A stretch of 64,000 bases of DNA from an uncultured Gammaproteobacteria bacterium (lineage in GTDB: Bacteria > Pseudomonadota > Gammaproteobacteria > UBA6429 > Thiohalophilaceae): the NCBI GenBank assembly GCA_937967995.1, contig CALBTB010000010.1, forward strand, positions 62,001 to 126,000, in the 5' to 3' direction. Made by a program: the position numbers and the translations under genes. This document shows, in pieces, positions 51,749-59,539 of the stretch (positions are counted from its first letter, which is position 1; every line of letters begins with the position of its first letter). The notes under the pieces were generated by a model that was given only the letters and a program-made list of their open reading frames with translations, did no database searches and had not been told where the DNA came from.

Positions 51749-52588
51749 ATGAGCAGCATGCTGGCGTTGATTCGTTTCATGTTGCGAGTGACAAGTGTCG
51801 TTGCACCGCCGCTGGCTGTCTGGTGGGTTTACAGAACCTGGTTCAGGGCGCCGCGGTTTAAGGAACCCAAACGCGAGGCACGCTGGCGAAACTCGGCACG
51901 CAGCGAATCCATCCAGTCTGATTATGGTCGAATGCAACTCTTTCACTGGGGTGAGCAGGGTCGGCCGGTTGTGATGTTGGTGCATGGCTGGAGCGGGCGC
52001 GGCGCGCAGCTTGGTGCGTTTGCTGCACCCCTGGTTGAAGCGGGTTATCACGTCATTGCTTTTGATGCGCCGGCACATGGCTCATCCGATGGCAAATGGA
52101 CCACACTTTTTCGCATCGCCGAGGTGCAAAAACGCATAATCGATTTGTATGGCATGCCGCATGCGATTGTGTCACATTCATTCGGTTGTCTGGTGACAGC
52201 ATACAGCGTGCGTCACTATTCTCTGCCGATAAAAAATCTGATCATGATCAGCAGTCCCACCACGGTCGATTATCTGATAGACAAGTTCGTAAAAACTTTA
52301 CGCATTCCCAATCATATTCGTGACGCGTTTATTCGACGCTTTAAAGCTGAATACGGCGAAGACCTGTACGAGCAGGTGGCCGCTGACAGAAACCTGCAAT
52401 CGTATCAGGAAAGGCTCCTGATCATTCATGACAAAAATGATCGCGATGTGAAATGGCAGTGCAGTGAATTGTTGAAACAGGCCCGCCCCGATGCAAAAGT
52501 AGTTTATACGGAACATCTTGGTCATCGTCGCATCTTACGGGACAAAGCTGTGATAAAGTTATTACTCGCATTCATTCAAGGGAGCTGA
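51749..52588 (+). CDS. Alpha/beta hydrolase
   Basis: The 279-residue protein starts with a hydrophobic segment (ALIRFMLRVTSVVAPPLAVWWV) that may anchor it to the membrane. The hydrolase core has VVMLVHGWSGRGAQLG, FDAPAHGSSDG, the nucleophile elbow VSHSFGCLV (S144), a late acid in IIHDKNDRDV, and LGHRRIL with the probable catalytic histidine. Two bases separate it from the broken tag gene. Substrate unknown. Confidence 0.9.
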   Translation: MSSMLALIRFMLRVTSVVAPPLAVWWVYRTWFRAPRFKEPKREARWRNSARSESIQSDYGRMQLFHWGEQGRPVVMLVHGWSGRGAQLGAFAAPLVEAGYHVIAFDAPAHGSSDGKWTTLFRIAEVQKRIIDLYGMPHAIVSHSFGCLVTAYSVRHYSLPIKNLIMISSPTTVDYLIDKFVKTLRIPNHIRDAFIRRFKAEYGEDLYEQVAADRNLQSYQERLLIIHDKNDRDVKWQCSELLKQARPDAKVVYTEHLGHRRILRDKAVIKLLLAFIQGS

Positions 52589-52590
52589 AC

Positions 52591-53166
52591 ATGACGAAAC
52601 CCGTCAAGCGTTGCGACTGGTGTGGCAGTGACAGTTATTTCCTTCATGATCATGATAATGAATGTGTCCTACCAGTTTATAACGCTCGTAAACTTTTTTA
52701 AATTCTGATTCTTGAAGGTGCTCATGCCGGACTGAGCTGGATTACTATTTTGCGCAAGCGTCCGCATTATCGCAAAGTGTTTGATCGTTTTGATCCGGTC
52801 AAGATTGCCGGTTATAACAAACGTAAAATCGAATCGTTGTTAAAAGACCCGGGAATCGTACGTAATCGCCTGAAAGTGGAAGGCACGGTAAAAAATGCGC
52901 AGGCCTATCTTGATCTCAGGGCCACCGAAGGCAAGCTCAGTGATTTTCTGTGGGACTTTGTCGATGGCGAACCGATTATCAATAAATATAAAACCATGAA
53001 GCAGTTGCCGGCCAAAACAGCCATCTCTGACGCCATGTCCAAAGAATTAAAAAAGCGTGGCTTTACCTTTGTTGGTTCCACCATTTGTTATGCGTTCATG
53101 CAGTCAGTCGGTATGGTAAATGATCACCTGGCAGACTGTTTTCGCTATAAGGAAGTGATGCGTTAA
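52591..53166 (+). pseudogene. tag: tag (3-methyladenine DNA glycosylase I) gene broken by an in-frame TAA
   Basis: From ATG 52591 (AGGGAG upstream) the frame reads RCDWCGSDSYFLHDHDNEC..., then ARKLF and TAA at 52699-52701, then in the same frame ILILEGAHAGLSWITILRKR and a full Tag C-terminus to TAA 53164-53166. Aligned with E. coli Tag the stop replaces E33; the nonsense change is again G-to-T of GAA. The catalytic Glu in ILEGAHAGLSW and the Trp remain, but Y16 (Y-H-D-N-E-W in E. coli) is D and W21 is C, so the N-terminal part is drifting. C8 and H21 of the zinc site appear present. Total 191 codons before the stop, normal. Confidence 0.9.
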
Positions 53167-53708
53167 TCTGTCGCGGTTTTTTTCGGCCCGATATTAAAAC
53201 CCAGACTAATGCGTGCCTCGTCAATGTTGTGCGTTGTAACTTCGTGTTGTACGGCGGGGTGAAAAATAACGAAGCGTCCCTCGGCAGGTTGAATGTTTAT
53301 TCGCTGATCATCGGCTGGTTGAATGACCAGTTCACCCGAACCATTCGGCACCTGCAAATAGTAAGTGCCGGATAACTGTTCATCATCGTCATCATGGGAG
53401 TGGGGCAGGGTGACATCGCCGCGCTGCATCAGGTTAAACCAGAAACCCAGCTGAAGTGCTTCGGCCGGTTCGTCCAGTAATGCGGCTGCTTCGGTTTTCA
53501 GCCGTTGCAGAATAAAATCCAGCCCGCGTACGTGTTTCGCCTCGATATAAATATTTTCGAAACGATCGTTAAAGTAGTGCGAGCGGATCGTGTCATCAGC
53601 GTTGAGTTGACGGTAAAAGTCTTCCAGTACCAACGCATGTAACGGCAGACACTCAGGGCACATTCCCTGGTGAACAAACTCGCGGCTTATGCTCGTCTTT
53701 CCATCCAT
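53163..53708 (-). CDS. Putative 2OG-Fe(II) oxygenase-like protein
   Basis: The 181-residue protein has a double-stranded beta-helix pattern: LPHSHDDDDEQLSGTYYLQV (first His-x-His/Asp region, H103/H105), GSGELVIQPAD, EGRFVIFHPAVQHEVTTHN (H155) and ARISLGFNI with the 2-oxoglutarate-binding Arg. It overlaps the 3' end of the YeeE gene by 22 bases and starts in it, so the pair is coupled. It also overlaps the convergent tag pseudogene by four bases. Catalysis and substrate are unproven; a start at 53663 is possible. Confidence 0.78.
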   Translation of the reverse strand: MDGKTSISREFVHQGMCPECLPLHALVLEDFYRQLNADDTIRSHYFNDRFENIYIEAKHVRGLDFILQRLKTEAAALLDEPAEALQLGFWFNLMQRGDVTLPHSHDDDDEQLSGTYYLQVPNGSGELVIQPADDQRINIQPAEGRFVIFHPAVQHEVTTHNIDEARISLGFNIGPKKTATD

Positions 53709-54715
53709 CGCGTTGCATAACGAATGCCAAGCAGCATGGCGACCACGGCAAGGATCGATTCCAGGGATAAGGTCGACAGGCCGGTAAAGCCCTGTCCGAT
53801 ATTACAGCCATAAGCAAATGTACCGCCAATTCCCATCAGTGCGCCGCCAAGCGCAATCATACCCGCCGATCCTTTCACCGGGCTGAAACGAAACTGGCGT
53901 GTCAGCAATGACAGTACAAACGCAATACCAATGACACCCAGCACGAAGGAAATGGAAAATGACATCTTGGGATAATCACCCGCGACAACCATAATGCCGA
54001 AACGTGACATTGGACCGGACACGGTCATGCCGGATGGGCGACTCGGACTAAATTCATCCTGCGCCAGCACACCTGTGATATACCAGGTGGCCACCATGGC
54101 CAGACCAAGAATGATACCGCCAAGCAGGATTTTCATACTCACGTGGCGCTTCCAGTGTTTAATGATAAAGCCAAGCAGTAAAACATCGACGACCACCAGT
54201 ACCAGCCAGATGGGTGCTTTGGTCAGTGCAGCCAGTCCGGCATCCCCGCCGGTTAAATTGATCGATGTATTTAATAAGAGATAAACGCGAATTTTTTCCA
54301 GTAACCCGAATTGTGCGATGGAAGCGAACACGGCGAAAAAGAAAACCACCATCAAGCCGGTTTTGCTGCCCTGTCCGGCCATCACCAGGACGCGCGCAGC
54401 ATCGCCACCGGCAAGGGCGGCACCGACGCCAAATAAAAATCCACCGAGTATCACACCTAACCAGTCAAGCCTTGCATCACGATAACTGGCCTGGCTGATT
54501 TCGACGATGCCATACAGTTCCAGAAGTTGTGTACCGGTGATTGCAATCAATGCAGCCAGAGCAAAACCGAGCAGGTATCGGTAATCACGCACAAGAGTGG
54601 CATTACCCACCGCGGCGACCATGCAAAGTCGCATCTGATGCACCACCAGGCCGAAAATTGCGCCAATGATCAGCCCCCCCACAATCAACCAGTTGCCAGG
54701 ATTATCGAACAGCAT
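53687..54715 (-). CDS. YeeE/YedE-family transport protein (sulfur-compound transport)
   Basis: The 342-residue protein has about nine or ten membrane helices and the YeeE landmarks: MRLCMVAAVGN (C31), GGFLFGVGAALAGGDAAR (97-108 region) and GGALMGIGGTFAYGCNIGQGFTG (C304). YeeE family members import thiosulfate. In the family the middle motif is GGC with a cysteine essential for thiosulfate in studied members; here it is D105, while C31 and C304 are kept. A strong GGAGGAGG precedes the ATG. Co-transcribed with the oxygenase-like gene. Confidence 0.88.
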   Translation of the reverse strand: MLFDNPGNWLIVGGLIIGAIFGLVVHQMRLCMVAAVGNATLVRDYRYLLGFALAALIAITGTQLLELYGIVEISQASYRDARLDWLGVILGGFLFGVGAALAGGDAARVLVMAGQGSKTGLMVVFFFAVFASIAQFGLLEKIRVYLLLNTSINLTGGDAGLAALTKAPIWLVLVVVDVLLLGFIIKHWKRHVSMKILLGGIILGLAMVATWYITGVLAQDEFSPSRPSGMTVSGPMSRFGIMVVAGDYPKMSFSISFVLGVIGIAFVLSLLTRQFRFSPVKGSAGMIALGGALMGIGGTFAYGCNIGQGFTGLSTLSLESILAVVAMLLGIRYATRWMERRA

Positions 54716-54824
54716 GGTATCCTCCTCCGCGTTTTATGGGGCCATTATGGCAAACTGGGATGGTTGAAAACAGTGTTTCATTCAGCTGACCTTACCCGGT
54801 TATCTACGAATCACCGAGAAAAAT

Positions 54825-54948
54825 AATAAACATTATTGCTGAAACGTCGTTGGAGGGCGGTGGTCCAGGGAAGGATAAAACCGCCCGGAACCGATTCCCG
54901 CGAGGCATGGACGCCGAGCGGGATTAAGTGGAAGCAATAATGTTTATT
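54825..54948. repeat. Intergenic inverted-repeat element with GC-rich core
   Basis: Perfect 16-base arms AATAAACATTATTGCT (54825-54840) and AGCAATAATGTTTATT (54933-54948) enclose a GC-rich 92-base core. The core holds nested stems (GGGCGGT...ACCGCCC; TCCCGC...GCGGGA) and the phrase GAGGCATGGACGCCGAG. The 25 bases at 54851-54875 recur, with four mismatches, at 61484-61508. It resembles intergenic repeat/hairpin families of gammaproteobacteria. Confidence 0.7.
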
Positions 54949-54977
54949 TATGACAAGATGATAAATTCGAAAAATTA

Positions 54978-56153
54978 TTACAACTTCACACGCTGATACA
55001 TTTGCAACAGCCGTCGAGGATAATGCGTATCGCGCCAGACGATACCGTCACGCCACAGGCACAGGATGCAGGCGCGGCTGAATATCCAGGCAATGATTAG
55101 AAATCCGAAAGGTGATAGTAACCAGTCACGTTTTTGTTCATCGAAACCAACAGCAATTAATTGTGCGACAGCCGCGCAAAACAGCAGCGTGATCACGCCA
55201 AAACCGGTCAGCCATGATGGCCACAATAGCAGACTGATAAATGGTGCCAGCACAACGCCGGTTAACATAATGGGATTTAAAATCAGCTTGCCGGTCTTAA
55301 AGTGTGTGCCGGGTGCCATGATATTTTTCTCCAGCCCGCGCGCCATTGCGCCTACACTTTCATACCACTCGACATGCAGATCCTGATTGGCAGTTGCCAG
55401 ATCGCAATTACCGCCGGCACGTTTAATCATCAGGCCCAGACCGTAATCATCCGCGACTTCCATGCGTAGCCATTCAAAGCCATCCGTGTTTAAAAATGTA
55501 TTGCGTCGCACCAGGTTAAAGGCGCCAATACCAATTGACGCCGGTGAATTGGGATCACGTATTTTGTCGGTTCGTGCCGAGGCAAGAAATAACATGGAAA
55601 AGGCCTTAATGGTGGCCTGAATCAACATGCCACGTGACGTGACAGTGGGTAATAACGCCAGGTGATCGAGCTGGTACTGTTCGGCATGTTGAATCGCCGA
55701 GTACCACAGGTTGACCGAATGATGCACGTCCGCATCACTGAACAACAGCCACTCACCTCGCGCCTGTTGACTGGCCACATGCAGCGCGTGTGGTTTACCC
55801 AGCCATTCATCAGGCAGTTTTTTAATGTGAATGCAACGAATGCGTTCGTCACGTTGCGCAAAGCTGTCGATGATTTCCCCGGTGTTATCCGTAGAACGAT
55901 CATTGATCAGCAGGATTTCCAGATTCGAATAACTTTGCTGTATCAATGTCTCCAGTGCAGCGGGCAGGGTGTGTGCTTCATTGCGTGCGGCAATGATCAG
56001 GCTTAGTGCGGGAAAGGATGCGTGTTGCGCCGGGTCTGGTTGCTGAAGAATGGGCAGTGGCCGAATGGCGCGCAGTGAGCGCGCCGCCAGCACGTAGAAT
56101 ATACACCACAGGCCGCAGGCGGCGCCGAGGTAGATGATGAACAACGTGATCAT
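54978..56153 (-). CDS. Membrane-bound family 2 glycosyltransferase, HpnB-like
   Basis: From ATG 56153 the protein has 391 residues (a TTG at 56171 would add six). One N-terminal helix (LFIIYLGAACGLWCIFYVLA) is followed by a GT-A domain: LSLIIAARNEAHTLPAAL, the LLINDRSTDNTG motif, LFSDADVH (DxD) and LRMEVADDYGLGLMIKRAGG; three C-terminal helices end the protein. The order matches the hopanoid-associated HpnB glycosyltransferase group, but no other hopanoid gene is visible nearby, so the product may differ. Confidence 0.85.
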   Translation of the reverse strand: MITLFIIYLGAACGLWCIFYVLAARSLRAIRPLPILQQPDPAQHASFPALSLIIAARNEAHTLPAALETLIQQSYSNLEILLINDRSTDNTGEIIDSFAQRDERIRCIHIKKLPDEWLGKPHALHVASQQARGEWLLFSDADVHHSVNLWYSAIQHAEQYQLDHLALLPTVTSRGMLIQATIKAFSMLFLASARTDKIRDPNSPASIGIGAFNLVRRNTFLNTDGFEWLRMEVADDYGLGLMIKRAGGNCDLATANQDLHVEWYESVGAMARGLEKNIMAPGTHFKTGKLILNPIMLTGVVLAPFISLLLWPSWLTGFGVITLLFCAAVAQLIAVGFDEQKRDWLLSPFGFLIIAWIFSRACILCLWRDGIVWRDTHYPRRLLQMYQRVKL

Positions 56154-56192
56154 GCAGCTGTTATAAAACAAACGCGCTGCATTGCAAACCGC

Positions 56193-56531
56193 TTAACTGG
56201 CTTTGGGAAACCCTAGCGGTTGACCGGTCCCTGCCCAGGCAAACATACCACCGCGCAGGTTGTAAACATTATCGAAACCCTGCTGTTGCAGGTAAGCGCA
56301 GGCCTGACCCGAACGGGCACCGCTGCGGCACAATAACACCAGCTTTCTGTCCTTGCTCAGTTCTTCCATGCGCAGCGGAATGCTGGCCAGCGGCATGGGT
56401 CTGGCACCCGGCACGGTGCCGGCATTGATTTCATTGATCTCACGCACATCAATAATTTCAAAATCCTGTGCGGCTTCTGCTATCCATTCAGCCAAATCAG
56501 CGGCTTCAACTTCCTTGATATTCAAGAACAT
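56193..56531 (-). CDS. Single-domain rhodanese-like protein
   Basis: The 112-residue cytoplasmic protein has EIIDVREINEINAG (25-38), the GARPMPLASIPLR segment, the active-site loop LLCRSGARSG with C68, and the closing VYNLRGGMFAWAGTGQP. It is a GlpE-like persulfide carrier. The CRSGAR loop is standard for thiosulfate-active rhodaneses. It is the second rhodanese of the window and lies 39 bases from the HpnB-like gene, in the same direction. Divergent from the double-thioredoxin gene. Confidence 0.93.
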   Translation of the reverse strand: MFLNIKEVEAADLAEWIAEAAQDFEIIDVREINEINAGTVPGARPMPLASIPLRMEELSKDRKLVLLCRSGARSGQACAYLQQQGFDNVYNLRGGMFAWAGTGQPLGFPKAS

Positions 56532-56665
56532 AATGTCATCCTCGTTTCCGAATTGCGTAATATTAGCATATTCTAATTAATTACGCAGGAAGGGAGTGGA
56601 TATAAGTCTCAAAATAGCGGTCAAAGTGCTAAGATTTGCCACACATGCTTTATGGAGACATGTTC

Positions 56666-57709
56666 ATGAGAGCAGCCAGACAAACCCTACTATCCCTGCT
56701 GGCCATGTTCGTTTTTATTGGCTGTGGCCAGGCCGCTGAAAGTGCTGACAAGAAAGGCAAGTTCCTGGGGGCCATGCCCACCGAATACCCTGCCTGGTTC
56801 AAGGAAAGCTTTCTCGATTTTAAAGAAGACGTGGCCGATGCGGCCGCCAAAGGTAAACGCCTGATGGTGTTGTTTCACCAGGATGGCTGTCCGTATTGCA
56901 ATGCGCTGGTGGAACGCAACCTGTCGCAGAAAGACATTGAGCAACTGGTGAAAAAGAATTTTGATGTGGTGGCCCTCAACATGTGGGGCGACCGTGAAGT
57001 GGCCAGTATCGGTGGCAAGCAATACACCGAGAAATCCTTTGCGGCGGCGTTAAAAGTCCAGTTCACACCGACCATTCTGTTTTTCAATGAAGAAGGCAAA
57101 ATGATTTTGCGTCTTAACGGATACCTGCCACCGAAACGCTTCAAGGTGGCATTGAACTACGTGGCGGAAAAGCAGGAGGCTAAACTGAGTTACCAGGATT
57201 ACATGGCCAAACACCTGCCGCCCGGTAAGGATGGCGAGTTGTATAGCCAGGATTTCTTTTTACCCAAACCTTATGACCTGTCACGCAAGGCGGGCAAGAA
57301 CAAACCGTTTGCGATCTTTTTCGAACAGGTCGATTGCCCCAATTGCGAAACCCTGCATAAAAAAGTACTGGTCGATGCCGGACTGCGCGATACGATCAAA
57401 CAGTTTGATACTGTCCAGCTCGATATGTGGTCAGACACACCGGTTATTCGTCCGGACGGCATTCGTACAACGGCACGTCAGCTGGCTAAACAACTGGATG
57501 TAAAGTATGCGCCGACGATTGTTATCTTTAACGAAAAGGGTGAAGAAGTGATTCGTTCCGAGGCGTTTTTCAAGGTGTTTCATACCCGCGGCCTGTTGCA
57601 ATACGTGGTTTCCGGCAGTTACCAGAAACAACCCAATTTCCAGCGTTACCTGTCTGACCTGGCGCATGACATTCAGGCCACCGGTAAGGACGTGGATATC
57701 TGGCAATAA
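56666..57709 (+). CDS. Exported protein with two thioredoxin-like domains (SoxW-like)
   Basis: From ATG 56666 (GGAGA seven bases upstream) it has 347 residues. The signal peptide RQTLLSLLAMFVFIGC ends at a cysteine (C20), though the lipobox is imperfect (FIGC). Two thioredoxin-fold domains follow: CPYC at 75-78 in FHQDGCPYCNALVER and CPNC at 224-227 in FEQVDCPNCETLHKK, each with a cis-Pro loop (VQFTPTILFF and VKYAPTIVIF). Both domains keep the insert region with MWGDREV and MWSDTPV. It resembles the SoxW/thioredoxin_2 group of periplasmic reductases of sulfur oxidisers. A terminator follows its stop. Confidence 0.9.
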   Translation: MRAARQTLLSLLAMFVFIGCGQAAESADKKGKFLGAMPTEYPAWFKESFLDFKEDVADAAAKGKRLMVLFHQDGCPYCNALVERNLSQKDIEQLVKKNFDVVALNMWGDREVASIGGKQYTEKSFAAALKVQFTPTILFFNEEGKMILRLNGYLPPKRFKVALNYVAEKQEAKLSYQDYMAKHLPPGKDGELYSQDFFLPKPYDLSRKAGKNKPFAIFFEQVDCPNCETLHKKVLVDAGLRDTIKQFDTVQLDMWSDTPVIRPDGIRTTARQLAKQLDVKYAPTIVIFNEKGEEVIRSEAFFKVFHTRGLLQYVVSGSYQKQPNFQRYLSDLAHDIQATGKDVDIWQ

Positions 57710-57729
57710 ACAGTTTCCTGTTTAATATA

Positions 57730-57757
57730 AAGGGCGGTTATTTATACCGCCCTTTTT
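57730..57757 (+). terminator. Intrinsic terminator between the double-thioredoxin gene and the GST gene
   Basis: AAGGGCGGT (57730-57738) pairs with ACCGCCCTT (57746-57754) around TATTTAT, followed by a T run. It ends only 28 bases before the GST start, so GST needs its own promoter or readthrough. Confidence 0.92.
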
Positions 57758-57785
57758 GTTTTTATGTCTTCATGAAAGGATCGAC

Positions 57786-58451
57786 ATGGCTTTACCCGCT
57801 TTAAAACTGATTAGCTTTAATTTATGTCCTTATGTCCAGCGCGCGCGAATCACCTTGCTGGAGAAAAACGTTCCACACGAAATTGAATACATCGATCTGG
57901 ATGCGCCACCGGGCTGGTTTTACGATGTATCGCCGCTGGAAAAAGTCCCGGTGTTACTGGTCGATGACAAACCGTTATTTGAATCCCTGGTGATTTGCGA
58001 TTACCTGAATGATATTACTGAAGGCGACCTGTATCCGGCCGAGGCGTTTGCCCGGGCCCAAATGCGATCCTGGATAGTGTTTGGTGACAACACACTGGAT
58101 GCGGTGTACGGCATTATCAATGCGGAAACGGACATCGATTTCAAACGTAGTAAGGCGGGTGTGATGGACAAGCTGGATACGCTGGAAGAAACACTGCAGG
58201 AAAATGGCCCATTCAGCGACAGTTTCAGCATGATGGATGTCACCATTGCGCCGATGTTTCGTTTTCTGGATGCGATTAAACAGCACGCCGATCTGGACCT
58301 GTATGAAGACACACCGCTGGTGGCGCAGTGGGCACAACGTCTGGCCGGACACCCGGCTGTACAGCAGGCGGTACCCGCCGATTTCCCGGAACTGGTCGCA
58401 GATTATCTGCGCAGACCTGGAACCGTTCTAAATCAGCGCATCGCTAACTAA
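57786..58451 (+). CDS. Glutathione S-transferase family protein
   Basis: From ATG 57786 (AAAGGATCGAC upstream) it has 221 residues. The thioredoxin-like half has FNLCPYVQRARITLLEKNV with C14, the cis-Pro region PLEKVPVLLVDD and the glutathione-binding LFESLVICDYLND; the C-terminal helical half follows (AQMRSWIVFGDNTLDAVYGI). The active-site CPYVQR is Cys-type, as in omega/SspA-like GSTs and not Ser/Tyr-type, so it may be a thiol-transferase or deglutathionylase. It lies between two strong terminators. Confidence 0.9.
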   Translation: MALPALKLISFNLCPYVQRARITLLEKNVPHEIEYIDLDAPPGWFYDVSPLEKVPVLLVDDKPLFESLVICDYLNDITEGDLYPAEAFARAQMRSWIVFGDNTLDAVYGIINAETDIDFKRSKAGVMDKLDTLEETLQENGPFSDSFSMMDVTIAPMFRFLDAIKQHADLDLYEDTPLVAQWAQRLAGHPAVQQAVPADFPELVADYLRRPGTVLNQRIAN

Positions 58452-58601
58452 TTGATTTTTGTTTAAAAACCCGCCCGATCCGGCCCTTTTCCATGAGCTA
58501 GATCACACAATCTTTGTGATGTCCTTATCAAAAATCGTGTTGTGCCGTTTTAACAGTTATTGAATTCACATCTCTAGCATAGCCTGTAAACGGCGTTCTT
58601 T

Positions 58602-58630
58602 AGCGGTCATCCTCTGACCGCTTTTTTTTT
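58602..58630 (+). terminator. Strong intrinsic terminator after the GST gene
   Basis: AGCGGTCA (58602-58609) and TGACCGCT (58615-58622) form a perfect stem with a 5-base loop, followed by a nine-T run. It overlaps the end of the convergent 70-aa gene (stop 58629-58631). The gap 58452-58601 holds no gene. Confidence 0.95.
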
Positions 58631-58841
58631 ATTTGTTCTCCAGGTCATCAAACCGTTTTTGCTGTTGCTCCAGTTGTTTTTGCATTTCGTCAGTCGCGCG
58701 TTTGGCTTCATCAATGACCTGCGTGGAATGTTCGCGCACGGTTTGATCCGGTGGTGCATCCGGGCCGAGTAGGGCGTCCTTGTAATACACCAGCAACCCG
58801 CCGATGATGACCAGTGTGAGAACAAGACTAATCAGTCGCAT
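58629..58841 (-). CDS. Small membrane-anchored coiled-coil protein, 70 aa
   Basis: From ATG 58841 (GGAGATACTC upstream) it has 70 residues; an in-frame start at 58877 is possible but has no better signal. One N-terminal membrane helix (RLISLVLTLVIIGGLLVYY) is followed by a charged region ending in a coiled coil (DEAKRATDEMQKQLEQQQKRF). It converges on the GST terminator. No family recognised. Confidence 0.75.
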   Translation of the reverse strand: MRLISLVLTLVIIGGLLVYYKDALLGPDAPPDQTVREHSTQVIDEAKRATDEMQKQLEQQQKRFDDLENK

Positions 58842-58914
58842 GAGTATCTCCGCTGTATAATAAGTATGTGAAAGCATAGCACCGTCACACGGGAAATTGT
58901 GCTAGAGTCAGCAC

Positions 58915-59370
58915 ATGATGAAAAAAAATAGTTTTTTCCATACTTTCGTATTACTGGTGTTTGCGGTGCTGCTAAGCGGTTGCGGCATTATCGATTTAAA
59001 AGAGCCTGAAGTGCAGGTGGCGGATACAAAATTCCAGCATGTCAGCCTCAGTACCGGTCGACTGGATACGACCTTGTCGATACTGAACCCCAATCAGTTC
59101 GGCCTGCCCGTCAAGACGTTGAGTTATCAGCTTATTCTGAATGACATGCAGTTCGCCGAAGGTACACAGGATCAGGGACTGAAGCTGGGCGCCGGTGAAA
59201 CCCGTACGATTGCGTTACCCATCGACATCAATTACAAACAACTGCTCGGCGGACTCGATAGCCTGTTTCGTACCAAACAGATTCGATTTCAGCTCAAAGG
59301 CGAACTCGACTTCGGTTTACTCAAGGTCCCGTTTCGTAAAACCGGTGAGTTCGGCATCGGACCCAAATAA
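58915..59370 (+). CDS. LEA type 2/WHy-domain lipoprotein
   Basis: The 151-residue protein has a lipoprotein signal (FVLLVFAVLLSGC, Cys at 23) and a single LEA_2 (WHy) beta-sandwich: LSTGRLDTTLSILNPNQFGLP, YQLILNDMQFAEG and RFQLKGELDFGLLKVPFRKTG. The NPN motif is typical. These bacterial proteins are linked to envelope stress and desiccation tolerance. It is the first of three envelope-associated genes in the same direction (with the SoxY-vWA and MORN-C13 genes), though the gaps (170 and 184 bases) suggest separate transcripts. Confidence 0.9.
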   Translation: MMKKNSFFHTFVLLVFAVLLSGCGIIDLKEPEVQVADTKFQHVSLSTGRLDTTLSILNPNQFGLPVKTLSYQLILNDMQFAEGTQDQGLKLGAGETRTIALPIDINYKQLLGGLDSLFRTKQIRFQLKGELDFGLLKVPFRKTGEFGIGPK

Positions 59371-59387
59371 AAACAAACCTGTGCGAT

Positions 59388-59414
59388 GTGCATGCCCTGT
59401 CGTGCAGCATGCAC
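59388..59414 (+). terminator. Stem-loop after the LEA-type lipoprotein gene
   Basis: GTGCATGC (59388-59395) and GCATGCAC (59407-59414) form a perfect 8-bp stem with an 11-base loop, 17 bases after the stop. The downstream sequence is only moderately T-rich (GTTCTGATATT). Confidence 0.45.
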
Positions 59415-59539
59415 GTTCTGATATTAATTTAAATTCTATTAAACATACTCGTGTTTAACTAAGCGACTGATAAATTAAAAAAATTTAAACATGGCACAAA
59501 GCCTGCTCCGTGTTGGTTATAAACCAATGGAGGTGCGCC

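Noticed and set aside
55622..56006. Overlapping open frames on both strands within the HpnB-like gene
   Set aside because: They are shadows of the glycosyltransferase frame.
58505..58525. CRP-like site (TCACA-N7-TGTGA)
   Set aside because: The half-sites are in the inverse orientation to the CRP consensus and the location is in a 3' region between a gene end and its terminator.
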